A DNA stretch of 64,000 bases from Microbacterium sp. BH-3-3-3 (lineage in GTDB: Bacteria; Actinomycetota; Actinomycetes; Actinomycetales; Microbacteriaceae). The notes beneath the pieces are model-generated. The model did no database searches. It had not been told where the DNA came from and worked only from the letters and a program-made list of their open reading frames with translations. The stretch spans positions 372,001 through 436,000 of the forward strand of contig NZ_CP017674.1 in NCBI RefSeq assembly GCF_001792815.1, in the 5' to 3' direction. How positions within the stretch are numbered: the stretch's first letter is position 1; every line of letters starts with the position of its first letter. This document shows positions 54,128 through 62,193 of this stretch, in pieces. A program made the translations under genes and the position numbers.

Positions 54128-55174
54128 GTGACCTCCCGCTCCACCGTCGTCGACGTGCTCCCGGATGCCGCTTCCCTGCGGCGCCCGGCGAGCCGACGGC
54201 TCCTCTGGCTGCTGGTGCTCACGGTGGGCGTGGTCGTGGTGTCGGTGGCATCCGTCGCCTTCGGCACGCGCGACGTGTCGATCACCGAGATCGTCTCGGC
54301 CTTCACCGGCGGCACCGGGGTCGGCGAAGCCGCGGTGACGACGCGCATCCCGCGCACCGTCCTAGGCCTGCTCGTCGGCGCGGCCCTGGCCATGGCCGGT
54401 CTCACGATGCAGGCCGTGACCCGCAACCCGCTCGCCGACCCCGGCATCCTCGGTGTGTCCGCCGGAGCCTCGCTCGCGGTCGTCACCGGCATCGCCTTCT
54501 TCGGCCTGTCGAGCTCGTTCGGCTACCTGGGTTTCGCGATCGTGGGCTCGGCGGTCGCCGCGGTGTTCGTCTACACCGTGGGCTCGCTCGGACGCGGAGG
54601 CGCGACCCCGCTCAAGCTCGCCCTCGCGGGAGCGGCGACCACGGCCGCGTTCGGATCGCTCTCGAGTGCGATCCTGCTCCCCCGGGTGGATCTGCTCGAG
54701 ACGTTCAGGTTCTGGCAGATCGGCGGTATCGGCGGCGCCACGTGGGACCGCGTGCAGGTTGTGATCCCCGTGCTGGCCGCCGGCGCGCTCGTCTGCGTCC
54801 TGTGCTCGCGCGGTATGAACTCCCTCGCGCTCGGCGACGACGTCGCGACGGGCCTCGGCGAGCACGTCGGGCGCACCCGTCTGGTCGCCTCGGCCGGCGC
54901 CGTCGTGCTCGTGGGGGCGGCGACCGCTGTCGCCGGCCCGATCGCCTTCGTGGGCCTGGTCGTGCCGCACGTCTGCCGACTGCTGATCGGCACCGACCAT
55001 CGCTGGCTCGTCCCCTTCTCGGCCCTGGGCGGGGCGGTGCTGCTCGTCGGCGCCGACGTCATCGGGCGCCTCGTCGCTCGTCCGACCGAGATCGAGGTCG
55101 GCATCCTCACCGCCCTCATCGGAGCGCCGTTCTTCATCTGGATCGTGCGTCGGCAGAAAGTACGCGAGCTGTGA
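54128..55174 (+). CDS. Iron-siderophore ABC transporter permease (FecCD family), first
   Basis: 348 residues with about nine to ten membrane helices; VTRNPLADPGILGVSAGAS (about 98-116) and GPIAFVGLVVPHVCRLLIG (about 278-296, coupling region to the ATPase) are family landmarks. Forms a heterodimer with the next permease. GTG start, GTGA overlap with the next gene. Confidence 0.94.
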   Translation: MTSRSTVVDVLPDAASLRRPASRRLLWLLVLTVGVVVVSVASVAFGTRDVSITEIVSAFTGGTGVGEAAVTTRIPRTVLGLLVGAALAMAGLTMQAVTRNPLADPGILGVSAGASLAVVTGIAFFGLSSSFGYLGFAIVGSAVAAVFVYTVGSLGRGGATPLKLALAGAATTAAFGSLSSAILLPRVDLLETFRFWQIGGIGGATWDRVQVVIPVLAAGALVCVLCSRGMNSLALGDDVATGLGEHVGRTRLVASAGAVVLVGAATAVAGPIAFVGLVVPHVCRLLIGTDHRWLVPFSALGGAVLLVGADVIGRLVARPTEIEVGILTALIGAPFFIWIVRRQKVREL

Positions 55175-56295
55175 GCGCCCACGACACCCGCGACGGCCGG
55201 ACCACCGTGCGCACCCCCCTCACTCCCCGGGTCGCCACGCCCGCCGCGGCCGCGTCCGGAGCCGCCGCACCCGATGTCGCCGCCCTCGTACGCGGCCGAC
55301 GCAGCCGCGCCCGTCGACGCACCACGGTCACCGGCATCCTGGTCGCCGCCGTGGTCGCCACCTTCGTCATCACCCTGATGGTCGGCAACACCTTCTACAC
55401 GCCCGACCAGGTCGTGCGGGTGCTCCTCGGGCAGACCGTGCCCGGCGCGTCCTTCACCATCGGCGAGCTGCGCCTCCCCCGCGCGAGCCTCGGTCTTCTC
55501 GCGGGCCTCGCCTTCGGCATAGCGGGCGTGACGTTCCAGACCATGCTGCGAAACCCCCTGGCCTCCCCCGACATCATCGGCATCTCGTCGGGGGCGAGCG
55601 CCTTCGCCGTCGTCGCCATCGTCGGCTTCTCGCTCTCGGATGCCGCGGTCTCGGCCTTCGCGCTCGTCGGCGCCCTGGGCACCGCGGGAGCGATCTATCT
55701 GCTCTCGCGCCGCGGAGCCTTCACGGGCACCCGGCTCGTGCTCATCGGGATCGGCGTCGCCGCGATGCTCGACAGCGTCACGACCTGGATGCTCACCCGC
55801 GCCGCCAACTGGGACCTGCAGACCGCGATGCAGTGGCTGACCGGCAGCCTGAACAACGCCTCGTGGGGGCGCCTGCTCCCCCTCGCGATCGCCGTCGTCG
55901 TCATCGTGCCGCTCATGGTCGCGAACACCCGTGGTCTGGCCGTGCTGCGCCTCGGCGACGACTCCGCGGCGGGGCTGGGCGTACGCGTCGAGCGCACGCG
56001 TCTGCTGCTCATCGTCGGCGCCGTCGTGCTGCTGGCCGTCGCCACCGCCGCGAGCGGTCCCATCGCCTTCGTGGCCTTCATGGCCGGCCCCATCGCCGCG
56101 CGACTCATCGGCCCGGGCGGTTCGCTGCTTCTGCCCGCGGGACTCGTCGGGGCGCTGCTCGTGATGGTCTCCGACCTGATCGGCCAGTTCGCCTTCGACA
56201 ACCGCTACCCCGTCGGCGTCATCACCGGCGTGCTCGGTGCCCCCTACCTCATCTACCTGCTCATCAGAACGAACCGTTCCGGAGGCTCGCTGTGA
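55171..56295 (+). CDS. Iron-siderophore ABC transporter permease (FecCD family), second
   Basis: 374 residues, slightly longer because of a 45-residue basic N-terminal arm (RGRRSRARRRTT). Same fold as its neighbour: MLRNPLASPDIIGISSGAS (about 127-145) and GPIAFVAFMAGPIAARLIG (about 305-323). Translationally coupled to the first permease. Confidence 0.94.
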   Translation: MSAHDTRDGRTTVRTPLTPRVATPAAAASGAAAPDVAALVRGRRSRARRRTTVTGILVAAVVATFVITLMVGNTFYTPDQVVRVLLGQTVPGASFTIGELRLPRASLGLLAGLAFGIAGVTFQTMLRNPLASPDIIGISSGASAFAVVAIVGFSLSDAAVSAFALVGALGTAGAIYLLSRRGAFTGTRLVLIGIGVAAMLDSVTTWMLTRAANWDLQTAMQWLTGSLNNASWGRLLPLAIAVVVIVPLMVANTRGLAVLRLGDDSAAGLGVRVERTRLLLIVGAVVLLAVATAASGPIAFVAFMAGPIAARLIGPGGSLLLPAGLVGALLVMVSDLIGQFAFDNRYPVGVITGVLGAPYLIYLLIRTNRSGGSL

Positions 56296-56347
56296 TCGCG
56301 ACCCGAAGCACCGTCCCGCCGACCCACGCCGACCGGGGAGGCCTCTC

Positions 56348-57202
56348 GTGACCGCGAACCGCACGCTCTCGGCCGAGAAGCTCACCCTCTCGTACGGCGA
56401 CCGCACGATCATCGACGAGCTCGACCTCGAGCTGCCCGCCGGGCGGATCACCGCCATCGTCGGTGCGAACGGGTGCGGCAAGTCCACGCTGCTGCGCGCC
56501 CTCGCGCGCCTGCTGCCCCCCAAGACCGGGCGCGTCATCCTCGATGGGAAGGCGCTGCACGAACGCCCCTCCAAAGAGATCGCCCGCATCCTGGGCCTGC
56601 TCCCCCAGAGCCCGATCGCCCCCGAGGGCATCGCCGTCGCCGACCTCGTCGGCCGGGGACGCCACCCCCACCAGCGCGCTCTGGCTCGGTGGAGCGCGCG
56701 CGACTACGAGGTCGTCGCCGAGGCTCTCGCGGCCACCGGCATCAGCGACCTGGCCGACCGCTCCATCGACGAGTTGTCCGGCGGCCAGCGCCAGCGGGTG
56801 TGGATCGCGATGGCTCTCGCGCAAGAGACCGACATCCTGCTGCTCGACGAGCCGACGACCTTCCTCGACGTGGCCCACCAGGTCGAGGTGCTCGACCTGC
56901 TGACCGACCTCAACCGCGACCGCGGCACCACCACCGTGATGGTGCTGCACGACATGAACATGGCCGCGCGCTACGCCGACCACCTGGTGGCCCTGCGCGA
57001 CGGCCGCATCGTCGCCGCCGGAGACCCGAGCGCGGTCATGACCTCCGAGCTCATCGCCGACGTCTTCGGCCTCGATGCCCTTGTCGTCCCCGACCCCGTC
57101 TCGGGCACGCCCCTCGTCCTCCCCCGCGGTCGCCACCACGTGAGCGCCCGCGTTCCCGCCCCCGACGCCTCGCCGGAGACCCTCGATGCCCTCCACCCCT
57201 GA
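56348..57202 (+). CDS. Iron-siderophore ABC transporter ATP-binding protein
   Basis: 284 residues: Walker A GANGCGKSTLLRAL (about 38-51), Q-loop LLPQSP, signature LSGGQRQRVWIAMAL (about 139-153), Walker B LLLDEPTTFLD and H-loop MVLHDMN. FepC/FecE type. GTG start with GGGAGG eight bases upstream. Its 3' end overlaps the next gene by 17 bp. Confidence 0.94.
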   Translation: MTANRTLSAEKLTLSYGDRTIIDELDLELPAGRITAIVGANGCGKSTLLRALARLLPPKTGRVILDGKALHERPSKEIARILGLLPQSPIAPEGIAVADLVGRGRHPHQRALARWSARDYEVVAEALAATGISDLADRSIDELSGGQRQRVWIAMALAQETDILLLDEPTTFLDVAHQVEVLDLLTDLNRDRGTTTVMVLHDMNMAARYADHLVALRDGRIVAAGDPSAVMTSELIADVFGLDALVVPDPVSGTPLVLPRGRHHVSARVPAPDASPETLDALHP

Positions 57203-58094
57203 CACCGCGCGGTTCTTCCGCGTCCGCGTCGCCCGCATCACCGACCTCACCCCCAGCTTCCGTCGGTTCACCTTCACCGGCGACGACCTGCACGAGTACG
57301 GCGACCCCGGCTTCGACCAGCGCATCAAGGTGGTCTTCCCCACCGACGACCTGGGGCTGGATGCCATGCCCACGGGCGCGGACTGGTGGACCGACTGGCG
57401 CGCCCTGCCCGACGAGCGCCGCCTGCCCTTCCGCACCTACACGACGCGGGCGGTGCGACGCGGCGACCGTGAGGTCGACATCGACATGGTCGCGCACGAG
57501 GTGATCGGACCGGCGTCGGCGTGGATCGAGAACGCGCGCCCCGGCGATGAGGTGCTCATCTTCGCCCCCACCATCGCCCTCTCCGACGTGAGTTTCGGCG
57601 TCGACTTCGTTCCGCCCGCGCAGACCGGAGAGTACCTGCTCGCCGGCGACGAGACGGCAGCTCCCGCCATCGCCGTCATCCTCGAGCAGCTGCCCCCGGA
57701 TGCCACCGGCACGGTCGTGCTCGAAGTGCCCACGCCCGAGGACTGCGCGTATCTCCCGCGGCACCCGGGCTTCTCGTTCCGCGTCGCTGCCCGCGCGGGC
57801 GGCGACCGCCACGCGCACCTGGTCACGGCGACGCGCGACGCGGCCTTCGCCCTCACCCCCGAGGGCCACGGCGACGAGGTCGAAGAGATCGACATCGACG
57901 AGGACATGCTCTGGGAGGTTCCCCGCACGGCCAAGGGCGGCGCGGCGCTGAAGAAGGCCCCGCTGTACGCCTGGCTCGCGGGCGAGGCGTCGGCGATCAA
58001 GGCGCTGCGCCGGCACCTCGTCACCGAGCGCGGCGTCGACCGCCGCGCCGTGGCGTTCATGGGCTACTGGCGCACGGGTCGCGCCGAGTACTGA
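57186..58094 (+). CDS. Siderophore-interacting protein (FAD-dependent ferric-siderophore reductase)
   Basis: 302 residues of the SIP family, which uses NADPH or ferredoxin and FAD to reduce ferric siderophores and release iron in the cytosol. FAD-binding domain with FRTYTTRAV (about 81-89, RxYT), and C-terminal SIP domain with AWLAGEASAIKALRRHL and AFMGYWRTGRAEY. Completes the uptake operon: capture, import, release. Confidence 0.94.
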   Translation: MPSTPDTARFFRVRVARITDLTPSFRRFTFTGDDLHEYGDPGFDQRIKVVFPTDDLGLDAMPTGADWWTDWRALPDERRLPFRTYTTRAVRRGDREVDIDMVAHEVIGPASAWIENARPGDEVLIFAPTIALSDVSFGVDFVPPAQTGEYLLAGDETAAPAIAVILEQLPPDATGTVVLEVPTPEDCAYLPRHPGFSFRVAARAGGDRHAHLVTATRDAAFALTPEGHGDEVEEIDIDEDMLWEVPRTAKGGAALKKAPLYAWLAGEASAIKALRRHLVTERGVDRRAVAFMGYWRTGRAEY

Positions 58095-58111
58095 CGCGAC
58101 GACCCGCCCGC

Positions 58112-58222
58112 GTCGGGCGCGGAGCGCCGATGCATCCCCGTCGGGCGCGGAGCGCCGATGCACCCGCGTCAGGCGCGCGGACCCACCCGCGTCAGGCGCG
58201 GCGGGCCAGCGCGCCGATGCGT
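58112..58222. repeat. Tandem repeats (28, 28, 23 bp) running into the aminotransferase stop
   Basis: Units start GTCGGGCGCGG (58112, 58140) and GTCAGGCGCG (58168, 58191). The first two are nearly identical (…GAGCGCCGATGCA). The unit at 58191 contains TCA, the minus-strand stop of the following gene, and continues into its coding end (GCGCCGATGC). Confidence 0.87.
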
Positions 58223-59355
58223 TCGATCGCCTCGCGCAAGACCTCGGGCGCACACCCGACGTTGATGCGCACGTGCCCCACGCCCTGCTCGCCGAAGAGC
58301 GGGCCGTGGTGCAGGGCCACCCCCGCTTCGCGGCGGAGGTACGGTGCCGGGTTGTCGCCCCAGCCGTAGGCCGAGACGTCGACCCAGGCGAGAAAGCCGG
58401 CCTCGGGCGGCCGGTACCGCGCGAGCGGCAGGTGCTCGGCCAGCAGGTCGGCGAGCAGGTGGCGGTTCTCGTCTAGGGCGGCCAGCAACCCCTCGAGCCA
58501 CTCGTCACTCTCGGCCGAGAACGCCGCCCGGTTGGCGATCACCCCGAACAAACCGGCGCGCCACTCGACCTCCCAGGGCAGCCCGCGCACCACCTCAGCG
58601 GTCGACTCGTCGCCGGTCACGATGACCGCGCACTTCAGACCCGCGAGGTTGTAGGTCTTGCTCGCGCTCGTGACGGTGTAGCCGACGAGGGCGGCCTCGG
58701 GGCCGGCATCCAAGAAGGGGGTGAAGGTCATCGGAGCGTGCGTCAACGGGGCGTGGATCTCATCGCTCACCACGGTGGCGCCGTACCGGTGCACGAGGCG
58801 CGCGAGCGCCGCGAGCGACGCACGGGTGTGCACGGTGCCGGTGGGATTGTGCGGGTTGCACAGCAGCACCGAGCGGGCGCCGGCCGCGAGGGCGCGCTCG
58901 ATGCCGTCGAGATCGAGCGACCACCGCTCGCCGTCGTCGACGAGGGGCACGCGCTCGACGACCGCACCGGCCTCTTCGACGGTGTCGTAGAAGGGCGGGT
59001 ACACCGGCGGCGTGACGATCACACGGTCGCCCGGCCGGGTGACCGCGCGCAGCACCTCGACCACGCCCATCATCACGTCACCCGTCCACCGGATGCGCGC
59101 CGGATCGGGTCGCCACCCCCACTGCCGCTCGGCGTACGCGGCGAAGTCGAGGTCGATGCCCGGACGCGGCGGGGTGTAACCGGTGTCGCCGATCTCGACG
59201 GCGCGGGTGAGCGCCGCGGTGATCGCGGGGGCGAGGGCGAAGTCGGTCTCGGCGACGAACATGGGGATGACGTCATCCCCGTACGAGCGCCACTTGGTAC
59301 TGCTGCGCTGACGGAGGAGCTCGAGCGGCAGGGCCTTCAAGGGGGGAACGCTCAT
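58192..59355 (-). CDS. MalY/PatB-type PLP-dependent C-S lyase/aminotransferase
   Basis: 387 residues, fold type I PLP enzyme. Schiff-base Lys in TSASKTYNLAG (about 230), FVAETDFALAP near the N-terminus (the MalY-type substrate region), NPHNPTG (about 167) and an Arg in the C-domain. The MalY/PatB branch usually shows cystathionine beta-lyase activity, releasing homocysteine or sulfide. TAGGCT (59367-59362) ends six bases before the ATG. It lies after the suf operon, separated by a terminator. Confidence 0.9.
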   Translation of the reverse strand: MSVPPLKALPLELLRQRSSTKWRSYGDDVIPMFVAETDFALAPAITAALTRAVEIGDTGYTPPRPGIDLDFAAYAERQWGWRPDPARIRWTGDVMMGVVEVLRAVTRPGDRVIVTPPVYPPFYDTVEEAGAVVERVPLVDDGERWSLDLDGIERALAAGARSVLLCNPHNPTGTVHTRASLAALARLVHRYGATVVSDEIHAPLTHAPMTFTPFLDAGPEAALVGYTVTSASKTYNLAGLKCAVIVTGDESTAEVVRGLPWEVEWRAGLFGVIANRAAFSAESDEWLEGLLAALDENRHLLADLLAEHLPLARYRPPEAGFLAWVDVSAYGWGDNPAPYLRREAGVALHHGPLFGEQGVGHVRINVGCAPEVLREAIERIGALARRA

Positions 59356-59414
59356 CCCGAAAGCCTAACGAGCACGCTCGCGCCACGCGGGGGTCGGCGT
59401 CAGACGGCGACACA

Positions 59415-59452
59415 CGAAACGCCCGCCCCGCCGGACCGGAGCGGGCGTTTCG
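59415..59452 (-). terminator. Intrinsic terminator of the suf operon
   Basis: CGAAACGCCCGC and GCGGGCGTTTCG form a 12-bp perfect stem around CCCGCCGGACCGGA. Placed 10 bp after the sufT stop. Confidence 0.85.
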
Positions 59453-59462
59453 TCGGGCGATC

Positions 59463-59792
59463 TCAGATCGCGAAGCCGAGGGCGCGCATCATGTCGCGGC
59501 CGTCGTCGGTGATCCGCTCGGGACCCCACGGCGGCATCCACACCCAGTTGATGCGGAAACGGTCCACGACGTTGTCGAGCGACTGCGCCGTCTGTTCTTC
59601 GAGCACATCGGTCAGCGGGCAGCCGGCCGACGTCAGGGTCATGTGGATGACGAGCGCGTCGTTCTCGTCGTCCCACGCGAGGTCGTAGATGAGTCCCAGG
59701 TCGACGACGTTGATCCCCAGTTCGGGGTCCATGACGTCTTTCAAGGCCTCGGTGACCTCGTCGTACTTCTCGGGAGCGAGCGTTGCGGTCAT
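59463..59792 (-). CDS. sufT: SufT-like DUF59/MIP18 Fe-S maturation protein
   Basis: 109 residues of the DUF59/PaaD/MIP18 family, involved in Fe-S cluster maturation or delivery. VMDPELGINVVDLGLIYD (about 21-38) and the TSAGCPLTD loop with its conserved Cys (about 60-68) are the family marks. ATG at 59792: TAGGAT (59804-59799) ends six bases upstream and its TAG is the stop codon of sufC, so it may have a private leaderless promoter besides operon transcription. Confidence 0.9.
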   Translation of the reverse strand: MTATLAPEKYDEVTEALKDVMDPELGINVVDLGLIYDLAWDDENDALVIHMTLTSAGCPLTDVLEEQTAQSLDNVVDRFRINWVWMPPWGPERITDDGRDMMRALGFAI

Positions 59793-59798
59793 GTAACG

Positions 59799-59804
59799 AT
59801 CCTA
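59799..59804 (-). promoter_or_regulatory. -10 hexamer of sufT built on the sufC stop codon
   Basis: Read on the minus strand, TAGGAT starts with the TAG stop of sufC and ends six bases before the sufT ATG. Confidence 0.5.
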
Positions 59805-60572
59805 CGCGTCGATCGGCGTACCGGCCTCGAGGAAACGGTCGTAACCCTCTTCCTCGAGTCGGTCGGCGAGTTCGGATCCACCCTCTTCGACGATGCGGCC
59901 CTGAACGACCACGTGCACGAAATCGGGGCGGATGTAACGCAGGATGCGCGTGTAGTGCGTGATGAGCAGCACGCCGAGACCGGTCTGCTCCTTGGCGCGG
60001 TTCACGCCCTCGGAGACGATCTTCAGCGCGTCGACGTCGAGGCCGGAGTCGGTCTCGTCGAGCACGGCGATCTTCGGCTTGAGGAGCTCGAGCTGCAGGA
60101 TCTCGTGGCGCTTCTTCTCGCCGCCCGAGAATCCCTCGTTGACGTTGCGCGAGGCGAACTTGGGGTCCATGCGCAGGTTGCCCATGGCCTGCTTGACGTC
60201 CTTGGTCCACGTGCGGATCGCCGGCGCCTCGCCGTCGATGGCCGTCTTGGCCGTGCGCAGGAAGTTGGTGACCGTGACGCCCGGGATCTCGACCGGGTAC
60301 TGCATGGCGAGGAAGAGGCCGGCGCGCGCGCGCTCGTCGACGGTCATCGCGAGCACGTCTTCGCCGTCGAGCGTGATGGAACCGCTCGTCACCGTGTACT
60401 TGGGGTGACCGGCGATCGTGTAGGCCAGGGTCGACTTGCCGGAGCCGTTGGGGCCCATGATGGCGTGGGTCTCACCGGTGCGCATGGTCAGCGTCACGCC
60501 GTTGAGGATGGGGGTCGTACCGTTCTCCGTCTCGACCGTCACGTGGAGGTCGCGGATCTCGAGGACAGACAT
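59802..60572 (-). CDS. sufC: SufC, ATPase of the SufBCD scaffold
   Basis: 256 residues. Walker A GPNGSGKSTLAYTI (about 38-51), Q-loop AMQYPVEIPG, signature FSGGEKKRHEILQLELL (about 147-163), Walker B AVLDETDSGLDVDAL. It powers conformational change of SufBD during cluster assembly. No sufS or sufU follows, unlike many actinobacterial suf operons. Confidence 0.96.
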   Translation of the reverse strand: MSVLEIRDLHVTVETENGTTPILNGVTLTMRTGETHAIMGPNGSGKSTLAYTIAGHPKYTVTSGSITLDGEDVLAMTVDERARAGLFLAMQYPVEIPGVTVTNFLRTAKTAIDGEAPAIRTWTKDVKQAMGNLRMDPKFASRNVNEGFSGGEKKRHEILQLELLKPKIAVLDETDSGLDVDALKIVSEGVNRAKEQTGLGVLLITHYTRILRYIRPDFVHVVVQGRIVEEGGSELADRLEEEGYDRFLEAGTPIDA

Positions 60573-60609
60573 GGGGTTCCTTACGTAAATCTGGGTTCGT
60601 GGGCGCGGC

Positions 60610-60939
60610 TCAGGCCGTCGCCTTGGTGACGGAGGTGTCGATGAGCACGTCGTCTCCGTCGATCACGACCTCGTACACGGGGACCGGCTCGAAGGCCGGC
60701 AGGTTGAGGGGGCGGCCGGTGCGCAGCGAGAACGCCGAGCCGTGGGCCCAGCATTCGAGCGTCTCGCCCTCGACGAAGCCGTCCGACAGCGAGATGTCGC
60801 CGTGCGTGCAGACGTCGCCGATGGCGTGCACCTCGCCGTTGCCGTCGAGCACGACCGCGATCGCGACGCCGTCGAGCTCGACGCGGTGCGCCTCGTCTTG
60901 CGTGAGGTCGCTGAGGGCGCAGGCGCGCGCGGCGCTCAC
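60610..60939 (-). CDS. Rieske-type [2Fe-2S] ferredoxin
   Basis: 109-residue non-haem Rieske ferredoxin. Ligands CTHGD (Cys-x-His, about 43-45) and CWAHGS (Cys-x2-His, about 62-65). Encoded inside the suf operon between sufD and sufC; likely an electron donor or Fe-S client used in assembly. Stop is 37 bp before sufC; start overlaps sufD stop. Confidence 0.93.
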   Translation of the reverse strand: MSAARACALSDLTQDEAHRVELDGVAIAVVLDGNGEVHAIGDVCTHGDISLSDGFVEGETLECWAHGSAFSLRTGRPLNLPAFEPVPVYEVVIDGDDVLIDTSVTKATA

Positions 60940-62129
60940 GCTGCGGCTCCGTCGGCCAATTCGCGCTCGATGGCCGCGGTGAGCTCGGTCTCGAGCTCCG
61001 GGATGCCGATGCGCTGCACGATCTCGCTCAGGAACCCGAGCACCACCAGACGGCGGGCTTCGTACTCGTCGATGCCGCGCGCCTGCAGGTAGAACAGCTG
61101 CTCGTCGTCGAAACGACCGGTCGCGCTCGCGTGGCCGGCGCCCTGGATGTCACCGGTCTCGATCTCGAGGTTCGGGATCGAGTCGGCGCGCGCGCCGTCG
61201 GTGAGCACGAGGTTGCGGTTGGCCTCGTACGAGTCGGTGCCCGTGGCATCCGGTCCGATGAGCACGTCGCCGATCCAGACGCTCCGAGCGCCCTGTCCCT
61301 GGAGGGCTCCCTTGTAGAGCACGTCGCCGACGGTGTGCGGGCCCTTGTGGTGCAGGTACACCTGCGACTCGAGGTGCTGGCCGGCGTCCGAGAACGACAG
61401 ACCGTACATGCGCCCCTCGGCGCCGGCGCCCGAGAGCTCCAGCGACGGGTTCACGCGCACGACGCCGCCGCCGAAGCTGACGACGATGTGCGTGAACTTC
61501 GCGTCGCGGTCGACGCGCGCCTGGTGCGCCGAGGCGTGGATCGCGTCGTCGTCCCAGTTCTGCACCGACACGACCGTGAGGTCGGCGCCGTCGCGCACGA
61601 TGATCTCGACGTTCTGCGCGTGCTGGGCCGTGCCCTCGTGGCGCAGCACGACGGTGCCGCGCGAGTGCGGCTGCGCCTCGATGACCACGTGGGCGTGAGC
61701 GAGGCCGCCCGTGCCGGTCAGGCGGACGACGACCGGCTCGGTCAGCTCGACATCGGCGGGAATGCGCAGCAGCGGTGCCTCGGCCTCCTGCGACCAGGCG
61801 ATGGCGCTGGGCAGGTCTTCGGGGCGGAAGTGCTCGCCGCGGGGCGCGTCACCGTGACCGAGACGCAGCTGCTCGAGCTCGGCCGGGGCGTGCACCTCGA
61901 CCTGCATGACGCCCGTGGGACCGGCCTGGTCGACGAACAGCGGCGCGAGCCGGTCGATCGGGCTGAGCTTCCAGTTCACCTCGCGGCCTGTCGGCGTGCC
62001 GAAGTCGGCCGGATCGAACGAGGTCGCCCGCTCCGAGCGCGTCTGCACCGGAACGATGGATGCCACGAGGGCGGCCGGGTCGATGTGACCCGCCGCGGAA
62101 TCCGCGGGGGTCGTGGTCGCTGTGGTCAC
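60936..62129 (-). CDS. sufD: SufD, Fe-S scaffold subunit
   Basis: 397 residues. The right-handed beta-helix core with HTVGDVLYKGALQG, AHASATGRFDDEQLFYLQARGI (about 335-356) and the C-terminal helix with ARRLVVLGFLSEI. It partners SufB in SufBC2D. Shares about the last 150 residues' pattern with SufB. GTG/ATG junctions show overlap with the Rieske gene. Confidence 0.95.
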   Translation of the reverse strand: MTTATTTPADSAAGHIDPAALVASIVPVQTRSERATSFDPADFGTPTGREVNWKLSPIDRLAPLFVDQAGPTGVMQVEVHAPAELEQLRLGHGDAPRGEHFRPEDLPSAIAWSQEAEAPLLRIPADVELTEPVVVRLTGTGGLAHAHVVIEAQPHSRGTVVLRHEGTAQHAQNVEIIVRDGADLTVVSVQNWDDDAIHASAHQARVDRDAKFTHIVVSFGGGVVRVNPSLELSGAGAEGRMYGLSFSDAGQHLESQVYLHHKGPHTVGDVLYKGALQGQGARSVWIGDVLIGPDATGTDSYEANRNLVLTDGARADSIPNLEIETGDIQGAGHASATGRFDDEQLFYLQARGIDEYEARRLVVLGFLSEIVQRIGIPELETELTAAIERELADGAAA

Positions 62130-62193
62130 TGAGCTGATACTCCGTTCGGCGCGAGAGGGGAGAACACGGGAGGCGCGGATGTCGCCGAAGAGA

